Assembly (NCBI GenBank): GCA_910578555.1
Contig: CAJTPS010000047.1
Span: forward strand, 1-5,337
Direction of reading: 5' to 3'
DNA from: an uncultured Lachnospiraceae bacterium
GTDB taxonomy: Bacteria; Bacillota; Clostridia; Lachnospirales; Lachnospiraceae
Length of the DNA: 5,337 bases
Both the position numbers and the translations under genes were made by a program. Shown piece by piece: positions 1 to 3,743 of this stretch (position 1 is its first letter; each line of letters starts with the position of its first letter). The notes beneath the pieces were generated by a model. The model saw only the letters and a list, made by a program, of their open reading frames with translations. It had not been told where the DNA came from and did no database searches.

Positions 1-2
1 GC

Positions 3-55
3 CAGATATTGAATTTTCAAGGTGCATAGCTAAAATCTATGTGCGAAGTTTGAGT
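3..55. repeat. Left arm of terminal inverted repeat
   Basis: These 53 bases are the exact reverse complement of 5285-5337, at the other end of the window. Past one mismatch (56 versus 5284) the match continues for 6 more bases, giving 59 of 60 over 3-62 and 5278-5337. The arm contains its own small stem (CATAG, 7-base loop, CTATG) with TCAA and TTGA further out. It interrupts the lysozyme reading frame. It may be the end of an insertion sequence or other repeat. I do not recognise the family, and no transposase lies inside the window. Because the window stops inside the repeat, its true length is unknown. Confidence 0.95.
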
Positions 56-254
56 TATTTACTTTCTTTTCAAACCTTTCCAGATCCACGATCAGGATCG
101 CGTCCGCCTGTGCCTGTGTGATCTGCTGGCCGGGCTGCACATCTCCCGTATGCCCGTAGCCGATAGTCCAGACGCCGGCCGGACATTTATATGCATCCAG
201 CCTACAGCCTTCATATTTTTTGATCAGGTCAATACCTGCCTGTCCTGTCTTCAT
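30..254 (-). pseudogene. GH24 phage-type lysozyme (endolysin), 3'-truncated
   Basis: This is the N-terminal half of a muramidase that cleaves the peptidoglycan glycan backbone. The catalytic spacing is intact: Glu15 in KKYEGCRL, Cys24 eight residues later and Thr30 five residues after that, in the GVWTIGYGHT block. This is the E-8-D/C-5-T triad of P1/P22-type lysozymes, with Cys in place of Asp as in P1 Lyz. Family members run to about 140 residues or more. Here the match stops near Asn66 (FEKKVN), where the terminal repeat begins. The last eight codons and the stop come from the repeat, so the C-terminal lobe is missing and activity is unlikely. The start ATG has an AGGAGGTG ribosome site at 266-273, 11 bases upstream. 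There is no signal peptide, as expected for a holin-dependent endolysin. The intact gene probably lies elsewhere or was destroyed by the rearrangement. Confidence 0.88.
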
Positions 255-348
255 TTGTTATTTTGCACCTCCTGTTATGAAGTGACCTTTGTCAAGAGGA
301 AATTTCAAAAGAAACTTTTATCCCTTGATTCAGCCACATTTGTTATTG

Positions 349-551
349 TCTGACAGCATCCGGAAAGAGCCATTTTAACAGTCTCCGGCATGTAGCCACT
401 CTGTTATTCGTGGATTGGTTACCAACAGGCTAATGGTCCGCCGAGAGCCCTGCTATCTATTTTCGTGGATCACGGTTTCCCGTGCGCACATAGGAGGATC
501 GCAGTTAGCCCGAACCGTTTTGTTACCTGGCCCCTCCCGGATGCTGTCAGA
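349..551. other. Nested-helix non-coding region closed by a 15-bp inverted repeat (possible single-strand origin or structured RNA)
   Basis: The gap between the lysozyme start and the 46-residue ORF has no convincing gene but a hierarchy of complementary arms. The outer helix is 349-363 with 537-551 (15 bp, perfect). Inside it are a side hairpin 376-381 with 401-406 (6 bp), then 417-420 with 513-516 (4 bp), 428-433 with 505-510 (6 bp), 450-457 with 497-504 (7 of 8 pairs), and a terminal hairpin 471-475 with 480-484 (5 bp, 4-base loop). All are compatible with one fold. The direct repeat TTCGTGGAT occurs at 407-415 and 462-470. A long imperfect palindromic region downstream of a rolling-circle rep gene is typical of a single-strand origin. 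A structured RNA is the alternative. I saw no ssoA-type CS-6 hexamer (TAGCGT). The structure is seen; the role is inferred. Confidence 0.55.
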
Positions 552-687
552 TTGTTTCGTTGTTATCTGTGGCAGATATCTGCGCTCTGCCGCTGATTTC
601 TGCTTGATTACCCTTATCATTCGGGCAGATGGCTGTCATGGGCTTGCCGCGGAGCGGTGCCCGGCAGATGAACGGATGATACCTCAT
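547..687 (-). CDS. Small hypothetical protein, 46 aa, coupled to the upstream gene
   Basis: A short ORF whose ATG overlaps the TGA of the preceding 80-residue gene in an ATGA tetranucleotide, the usual sign of translational coupling. A weak AAAAGG ribosome site sits about 5 bases upstream. The product begins MRYHPFICRAPLRGKPMTA. It has Cys8 and Cys21 but no recognisable domain, signal peptide or membrane segment. The motif ATCTGCC occurs three times in the coding strand (at 571, 624 and 663 in plus coordinates), and a perfect 12-bp palindrome lies at 572-583. It ends just inside the 15-bp inverted-repeat arm at 537-551. The coupled start supports a real gene, but the length makes this uncertain. 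Confidence 0.45.
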   Translation of the reverse strand: MRYHPFICRAPLRGKPMTAICPNDKGNQAEISGRAQISATDNNETI

Positions 688-926
688 GCAGCCTTTTCTT
701 CTATATTTTCCGTTACCATCCCCCACACAAAACATCCCTTCGCCGCCAGAAGCGGCGAAGCAAGTTTTTCCAGTCCAAGCTCGGCATAGGCATCCGCCTC
801 TGACGGGTCTATTCCGTTCTCTTTCGCAAGCTTGCGGAGTCCCTTCCTATCATTTGCTTTCAACAGTTCTTCCGCTTTCTGGTTGATCTCTTCGGCGGAA
901 TCAAATTCACCAAATCTGTCAAACAT
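684..926 (-). CDS. Conserved hypothetical small protein, 80 aa
   Basis: A predicted all-helical, charged cytoplasmic protein beginning MFDRFGEFDSAEEINQKAEEL and containing KLAKENGIDPSEADAYAEL. From memory, this style (an MFxxFGEFDS start followed by a KENGID block) recurs in small proteins of Lachnospiraceae mobile elements, but I cannot name a characterised family and assign no function. The start overlaps the end of the RNase H-like gene by 8 bases and has an A/G-rich ribosome site (GGAAAGGGAAG) just upstream. It is therefore translated from the rep / RNase H transcript. Its stop overlaps the start of the 46-residue ORF by 4 bases. Confidence 0.82.
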   Translation of the reverse strand: MFDRFGEFDSAEEINQKAEELLKANDRKGLRKLAKENGIDPSEADAYAELGLEKLASPLLAAKGCFVWGMVTENIEEKAA

Positions 927-1434
927 AGTCTTCCCTTTCCTTTCGTCTTTTCGGTGTGTTCCATTCCTTCACCACGATTTCCTCATAATCTGCCGTATGC
1001 TCCAGCTCCAGTTCGACCCTGATCCTCCGCTGCATTTCCAGCCGATATGTATGCCACCTGTCCGTCCACTCTGTCATATGGTGCTCAAACAGATCCGCAC
1101 AGCGGTTCCATTGCTCCGCGTTCCGGATCAGCTTGCCCTTGGCATTGATCCAGCCGTTTTTCCGCCACTGTGCCAGCCAGTGGTTCTGCATGGTTCTTAA
1201 AACGTGTCCGCATTCAGTAAATACTACGACGCAGCACATTTTGTTTAAGATCGAAAATGCCTTTTCGATAAGGCGCAGGGCAAGGTCGTTCTCCGTGGTC
1301 CGGTCAGCGTAGATGAGACCGCCCCTTGTGTTCGGTATGCCGTCCGATGTAATGCATTCCACGATCCATGCACCCGCTGCGCGCCTGGTTGACGGTCCTT
1401 TAAACGATGTCTCTATGTAAATACTCACGTTCAT
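919..1434 (-). CDS. RNase HI-like protein, 171 aa
   Basis: A ribonuclease H-fold protein, probably acting on RNA in RNA-DNA hybrids such as replication primers. Strand 1 carries IYIETS, where E. coli RNase HI has its first Asp. Glu48 in RTTENDLAL matches the family Glu. FTECGHVLRTM followed by NHWLAQWRKNGW, INAKGK, IRNAEQW aligns with the TDSQYV / W..GWK / K..VKN..LW stretch of RNase HI, which includes the handle-like segment. Two of the three visible acidic positions are Glu instead of Asp (Glu8 and Glu74), and I could not place the fourth acidic residue in the basic C-terminal tail. Activity may be altered. The gene starts inside the stop of rep (ATGA overlap), with AAAGGAG upstream, so it is coupled to Rep and probably works with it in element replication. 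The fold is likely; the catalytic state is open. Confidence 0.8.
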   Translation of the reverse strand: MNVSIYIETSFKGPSTRRAAGAWIVECITSDGIPNTRGGLIYADRTTENDLALRLIEKAFSILNKMCCVVVFTECGHVLRTMQNHWLAQWRKNGWINAKGKLIRNAEQWNRCADLFEHHMTEWTDRWHTYRLEMQRRIRVELELEHTADYEEIVVKEWNTPKRRKEREDYV

Positions 1435-2192
1435 CCGCTGTCATCTCCTTTCCCGGTCGCTATCAGCTTTTTCAGGGTGTAGTGCTGTACTGGATGTCCG
1501 GTTACTGGGTTTGTGCCGTTCCATACCGACTCCTTGACCACATACCAGCCCTTGGGCGCCACCGGTGGGTCACGCCAGCGTCGGCTATGTATGGTCTCCA
1601 CCTTTGGTTTTGGGTTGATCAGATTCCTGCTGCGGGAATAGGTGCACCATCCGCACTCTTCCTTGGTCTCAGACTTGACAATGTATTCCGCAAGGTCTTC
1701 ATACTCTCCGTCTTCGTACAACGACGAGAAGAAATGCCCGCCATACGTCCAGAACTTCTTCACCAGCTTCTGGGTATTAATCCCGTCCCTGTTAATGTCC
1801 TCGATGACCAGATGGTGGTGGAGCACCTGTTTCCGCTTCCCTCGCTCTGTGACCGCGATCCACTTGAAAGTGATCCCCGCTTTCTTATATGCCGTTCGCA
1901 TCCTGTTAATAAATTTCTGTCTCTGATCGACCGCCTCTTCATAGGTCGCCGGCTGCTTGTCCTTTGCATACTTCAGTATCAGGTGCCAGTCTCCGGTGTT
2001 AAAGTTGTAGAGGATCAAAATCTGCACCTTCCGGCACCGATTTCTGTAATTCTGTTTTCTGATGTCCTCCGGCGTCCGCTTCTGCTTTGCGTTCCTCTTC
2101 TGCCCCGGGGCTCCATAGTTCCCTGGGCAGCATTTCTCTATTATCCGTATGACACCTATGTCATATGTCTTTTTCCAGTAAATCGATACCAC
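1431..2192 (-). CDS. rep: HUH endonuclease rolling-circle replication initiator (Rep, ORF2/G2P-like), 253 aa
   Basis: This initiator nicks one strand at the element's origin and stays joined to the 5' end through a tyrosine. Order of motifs: a conserved N-terminal block with CPGNYGAPGQ (22-31) and a basic RTPEDIRKQN region; motif I around ILYNFNTGDWHLILKY (60-75); the metal-binding HUH motif at VLHHHLVIED (His125-127); and the catalytic Tyr170 in AEYIVKS, giving the YxxK motif (Tyr170, Lys173). After that comes YSRSRNLINPKP (185-196), typical of this group. Only one catalytic Tyr is evident, as in the ORF2/G2P-like family rather than the two-Tyr phage enzymes. The start is GTG at 2192: an in-frame ATG at 2201 is followed directly by TAA, and no ATG occurs in frame until residue 98. 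The ribosome site AAGGGGTGG overlaps the GTG, so a start at the ATT codon 2183-2181 cannot be excluded. It is followed by the RNase H-like gene with a 4-base overlap. Confidence 0.9.
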   Translation of the reverse strand: MVSIYWKKTYDIGVIRIIEKCCPGNYGAPGQKRNAKQKRTPEDIRKQNYRNRCRKVQILILYNFNTGDWHLILKYAKDKQPATYEEAVDQRQKFINRMRTAYKKAGITFKWIAVTERGKRKQVLHHHLVIEDINRDGINTQKLVKKFWTYGGHFFSSLYEDGEYEDLAEYIVKSETKEECGWCTYSRSRNLINPKPKVETIHSRRWRDPPVAPKGWYVVKESVWNGTNPVTGHPVQHYTLKKLIATGKGDDSG

Positions 2193-2241
2193 CCCTTACA
2201 TTTGTAATATTTCTCTAACTTTAATATCTTAATTGTTTGCG

Positions 2242-2282
2242 AAAACCGCAGAAAATCACGGTTTTTTCTTGACTTCTGCGGT
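2242..2282 (-). promoter_or_regulatory. Mutually exclusive stems in the rep leader (possible attenuator)
   Basis: Two inverted repeats share one arm. The sequence at 2245-2253 (ACCGCAGAA) pairs perfectly with 2274-2282 (9 bp). The overlapping 2242-2248 (AAAACCG) pairs perfectly with 2259-2265 (7 bp). Read as the minus-strand rep leader, the shared 3' arm ends in GGUUUU, so the stem is weakly terminator-like. Such switching stems downstream of an antisense-RNA target occur in pT181-type copy control. The pairing is seen; the regulatory role is inferred. On the plus strand the shorter stem is followed by six T. Confidence 0.4.
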
Positions 2283-2297
2283 CCCGGATGGTATCAT
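2269..2297 (+). promoter_or_regulatory. Promoter for an antisense RNA in the rep leader
   Basis: The -35 box TTGACT (2269-2274) and -10 box TATCAT (2292-2297) are separated by exactly 17 bases. It faces right, against the rep operon, and is followed about 40 bases downstream by a strong intrinsic terminator with no ORF between. The -10 box lies inside the large hairpin at 2280-2328. Confidence 0.6.
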
Positions 2298-2328
2298 ATT
2301 CTTAGGTGATATGAGTCCATCAGGAACC
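2280..2328. other. Long interrupted palindrome upstream of rep; candidate double-strand origin
   Basis: Three helices stack symmetrically: 2280-2285 with 2323-2328 (6 bp, one G-T), one mismatch, 2287-2291 with 2317-2321 (5 bp), a 3x3 internal loop, and 2295-2299 with 2309-2313 (5 bp). The 9-base loop is TCTTAGGTG (2300-2308). The plus strand through the loop reads TTCTTAGGTGATA, which loosely recalls the TTCTTATCTTGATA nick region of pC194-type plasmids. Its position about 90 bases upstream of a HUH Rep start fits a nicking origin. This is inference; the nick site is not proven, and the same DNA carries the antisense-RNA promoter. Confidence 0.45.
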
Positions 2329-2358
2329 GGAAATTGCTCTGCTATGCAGGGCTTTTTT
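2304..2358 (+). ncRNA. Putative ~55-nt antisense (countertranscribed) RNA of rep
   Basis: The unit is a promoter (2269-2297), a predicted start about 7 bases after the -10 box, and an intrinsic terminator ending at 2358, with no ORF. The RNA would be complementary to the leader of the leftward rep transcript, about 110-165 bases before the Rep start. Short countertranscribed RNAs at this position limit Rep synthesis in rolling-circle plasmids (for example RNA II of pMV158 and the pT181 RNAs). Exact ends are estimated. Confidence 0.5.
2336..2358 (+). terminator. Intrinsic terminator of the antisense RNA
   Basis: The stem GCTCTGC (2336-2342) pairs with GCAGGGC (2346-2352) over a 3-base loop, 7 bp with one G-T, followed by six T (2353-2358). 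It overlaps the last codons of the convergent 78-residue gene. Confidence 0.75.
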
Positions 2359-2578
2359 CATGCGCTTTTTTACGCGCCAGTTTTAGCTGTATATCGATCG
2401 CAACGGCTTTCCCGTGTCTGGCCACCGGCGAAGCGATATCGACGTCGCGACTTTGCAGTTCCTCCGGGATCTCTTGGCTCATGCCGCAATACAGGTCTTT
2501 AAACTCTCTCTGTCCCGGTATGGGCTCATACAGCGTCACTCTCCCGCACAGCACGCCCTGCAGGTCTCTTATTGTCAT
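2342..2578 (-). CDS. Small phage-type hypothetical protein, 78 aa
   Basis: I do not recognise a named family. The product begins MTIRDLQGVLCGRVTLYEP and contains REFKDLYCGMSQEIPEEL followed by RDVDIASPV. The pattern of a short beta-rich start, an LY-G segment and an (I/M)PEEL turn recalls short early proteins of Clostridia phages, but this is a recollection only. It is probably cytoplasmic, with no membrane segment and a basic C-terminal tail (KLARKKAHEK). The ATG at 2578 is chosen over the in-frame ATG at 2632 because AGGAGG (2585-2590) sits 6 bases upstream. The leader shares 18 bases with that of the next gene upstream (see repeat 2584-2601). Its last codons form the stem of the antisense-RNA terminator. 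Confidence 0.75.
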   Translation of the reverse strand: MTIRDLQGVLCGRVTLYEPIPGQREFKDLYCGMSQEIPEELQSRDVDIASPVARHGKAVAIDIQLKLARKKAHEKSPA

Positions 2579-2583
2579 ATGGT

Positions 2584-2601
2584 TCCTCCTTTCCGTTGCA
2601 C
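2584..2601 (-). repeat. 18-bp direct repeat carrying the ribosome site, copy 1
   Basis: The minus-strand sequence GTGCAACGGAAAGGAGGA is identical at 2584-2601 and 2941-2958. Each copy ends in the AGGAGG site of the gene that follows (starts at 2578 and 2933). This suggests a duplicated gene leader or a shared translational control element. Confidence 0.8.
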
Positions 2602-2615
2602 GAGCGCATATTGCT

Positions 2616-2933
2616 TCATGCCTGTTTTTCAAAAAGAACTACTGCAAAAATCTCGCTGACTGATTTGGTTATTGAATAGCCCGTATCTGATGTGAATTTC
2701 AATCTATCAAGAATTTTCCTTTCCCACTGTTCACGCTCTGCTTTTTTTCTCCGTTTATACTCTTCATACTCTTCATCTGTTTCATAGACTTCTCTTTCGT
2801 TCCAAGCACTGGATAAGATATATTCATTTAATGCAGTACTATTTAAGCGGATGCTAATAGTCCTGACCGTATATCCCTCGCTCTTAAAACTTCCTTCTGC
2901 TATGATCTCAAAATCAAACTTTTTGTCTGTCAT
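2616..2933 (-). CDS. Hypothetical protein, 105 aa, with charged helical centre
   Basis: No family recognised. Residues 1-40 look like a small beta-rich domain (FDFEIIAEGSF, YTVRTISIRL). They are followed by a strongly charged helix (YETDEEYEEYKRRKKAEREQWERKILDRL) that could form a coiled coil, and a short C-terminal SEIFAVVLFEKQA strand. It is predicted cytoplasmic. The ATG at 2933 is preferred over the in-frame ATG at 2966 because AGGAGG (2942-2947) lies 8 bases upstream of it and the longer form would begin inside the palindrome at 2952-2967. It is part of the leftward early operon, 37 bases before the 78-residue gene. Confidence 0.78.
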   Translation of the reverse strand: MTDKKFDFEIIAEGSFKSEGYTVRTISIRLNSTALNEYILSSAWNEREVYETDEEYEEYKRRKKAEREQWERKILDRLKFTSDTGYSITKSVSEIFAVVLFEKQA

Positions 2934-2940
2934 GATCCAC

Positions 2941-2958
2941 TCCTCCTTTCCGTTGCAC
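2941..2958 (-). repeat. 18-bp direct repeat carrying the ribosome site, copy 2
   Basis: Identical to 2584-2601. Here the repeat runs into the perfect palindrome at 2952-2967, whereas in copy 1 the opposite palindrome arm is missing. Confidence 0.8.
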
Positions 2959-2967
2959 CGGTGCAAC
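2952..2967. repeat. Perfect 16-bp palindrome at a stop codon
   Basis: GTTGCACCGGTGCAAC is its own reverse complement and could fold as a 6-bp stem with a CCGG tetraloop in mRNA. It begins at the TAG (2967-2969) of the 87-residue gene and ends 5 bases before the AGGAGG of the next gene. A second 16-bp palindrome lies in the same kind of place at 3452-3467. Confidence 0.85.
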
Positions 2968-3230
2968 TACGCACCGCAGTCACATTTCTCCCCATGATCC
3001 AGATGGGCGCCACAGGCAGTACACACGTCATGCCCACAGTCCGGATCATTCAGCCGGGCGGTCTCTTCCGCAAGCAGGCATTTCCTGTATTCCTGTACCG
3101 CTTTCATGGCACTGTATGCCAGACGGTCACGCCTGTGCTCCATGTCTTCCGGTACTTTATAAAAGCCGGCAGGGATCTGCCTCGCCATTTCTTTCTCGAT
3201 CTCAAGCGCCCTTGCCGCATTCATCTGCAT
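2967..3230 (-). CDS. Small putative zinc-ribbon protein, 87 aa
   Basis: An N-terminal helical part (residues 4-60, with MARQIPAGFYKVPEDMEHRRDR) is followed by a Cys/His-rich tail. The tail has Cys65, Cys70-x2-Cys73, then Cys83-x-Cys85, with His67, His76 and His79 between, a probable zinc-binding ribbon. Such tails in small phage proteins often serve protein or nucleic-acid contacts, but no specific role can be read here. The ATG at 3230 has GGAGG 6 bases upstream. The alternative in-frame ATG at 3224 is also possible. It lies 28 bases after the stop of the membrane-protein gene in the same operon. Confidence 0.8.
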   Translation of the reverse strand: MQMNAARALEIEKEMARQIPAGFYKVPEDMEHRRDRLAYSAMKAVQEYRKCLLAEETARLNDPDCGHDVCTACGAHLDHGEKCDCGA

Positions 3231-3258
3231 ATTCCACCTCCCCGCAGGGCTTGTCCAC

Positions 3259-3435
3259 TCAGTCCCCGCCGTCCTCTTCTTCTGATTCTTCCTTTCGTGC
3301 CGCCACAGCCATGGTTATAATTCCGCCAATATGAATCGCCGCCGCTGCTATTGCTCCGGTCTTATTCCCTGTCTCGATCCCGCCGACAACACCTGCGGCA
3401 CCGAAAAGGACCGCTATAAATGATATGTATTCCAT
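3259..3435 (-). CDS. Small two-helix membrane protein, 58 aa
   Basis: Two hydrophobic stretches, about residues 3-20 (ISFIAVLFGAAGVVGG) and 27-46 (GAIAAAAIHIGGIITMAVAA), are joined by a short polar turn and followed by a highly acidic tail (RKEESEEEDGGD). This is a helical hairpin in the membrane. Holin-like and superinfection-exclusion functions are possible, but nothing specific supports either, and the lysozyme is 3 kb away. The ATG at 3435 is chosen over the longer in-frame start at 3507, which would overlap the previous gene by 50 bases and add a basic leader. AGAGGA lies about 8 bases upstream. Confidence 0.72.
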   Translation of the reverse strand: MEYISFIAVLFGAAGVVGGIETGNKTGAIAAAAIHIGGIITMAVAARKEESEEEDGGD

Positions 3436-3451
3436 GGGCTTGTCCTCTCTG

Positions 3452-3467
3452 GCCGGCTTAAGCCGGC
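3452..3467. repeat. Perfect 16-bp palindrome centred on a stop codon
   Basis: GCCGGCTTAAGCCGGC is its own reverse complement. The TAA (3458-3460) of the 46-residue gene lies at its centre, and the next gene's ribosome site follows a few bases on. In mRNA it gives a 6-bp G/C stem with a UUAA loop. Confidence 0.88.
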
Positions 3468-3598
3468 GCTTCTGTTTCGGGTTCTTTTTTCTTTGGTCTG
3501 AGAACATACTCTACCTGTACGCCTTCCTGCTTTGCATAAAGATCTATCAGGCTGCGATACACCTTATCCGTCAACCGCTCACGACTTGCTTCATCCAT
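3458..3598 (-). CDS. Small hypothetical protein, 46 aa
   Basis: The product begins MDEASRERLTDKVYRSLID and contains LYAKQEGVQVEYVL, ending in a charged RPKKKEPETEAPA tail. It is a helical, soluble protein of the type common in early operons of Clostridia prophages, with no named domain. The ATG at 3598 is selected because a strong AGGAGGTGG ribosome site lies upstream. A longer in-frame form from 3667 would place that site inside the coding region. The stop codon sits at the centre of a 16-bp palindrome. Confidence 0.72.
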   Translation of the reverse strand: MDEASRERLTDKVYRSLIDLYAKQEGVQVEYVLRPKKKEPETEAPA

Positions 3599-3662
3599 AT
3601 ATGCAGCCACCTCCTTTATTGACAATCTATGTGGTACTGGTTGTACAACTTGCTTGCTAATC

Positions 3663-3691
3663 TTCACTATATTCTATTAATGTGGTACAAT
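3663..3691 (+). promoter_or_regulatory. Promoter of the DUF2513 gene
   Basis: TTCACT (3663-3668) and TACAAT (3686-3691) are 17 bases apart, facing the DUF2513 gene. The 9-bp direct repeat ATGTGGTAC (3629-3637 and 3680-3688, the second overlapping the -10 box) and the palindrome GTTGTACAAC (3640-3649) could be regulator sites. A small hairpin (3701-3705 with 3712-3716) lies in the 5' leader. Confidence 0.5.
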
Positions 3692-3743
3692 CTCCTCACA
3701 GGCTCCTGCCAGAGCCGAGTATGAAAGAAAGGAGTTATCCAAG

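Noticed and set aside
290..295. Perfect -35 hexamer TTGACA on the minus strand before the lysozyme
   Set aside because: No -10 box at 16-18 bases; the expected position falls on the ribosome-site region, so a promoter is not supported.
349..551. CRISPR array or tandem repeats
   Set aside because: The repeats are inverted arms of different sequence, not regularly spaced direct repeats with spacers; none occur elsewhere in the window.
415..789. 124-codon plus-strand ORF
   Set aside because: No ribosome site, amino-acid composition typical of a shadow frame, and it runs across the structured region and two minus-strand genes.
1407..2207. 266-codon plus-strand ORF
   Set aside because: It is the complement of rep, which has clear HUH and YxxK motifs; the plus frame has no recognisable domain or ribosome site.
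2204..2232. Possible rep promoter on the minus strand (TTAAGA, 17 bases, TATTAC)
   Set aside because: Only 4 of 6 matches in each box, and the start of transcription would lie within a few bases of the GTG, leaving no room for a ribosome site.
3599..3743. Minus-strand promoter for the 46-residue gene
   Set aside because: A TATAGT box is present but the nearest TTGTAC is only 13 bases away; no properly spaced pair was found. The gene may depend on the promoter at 4488-4516.
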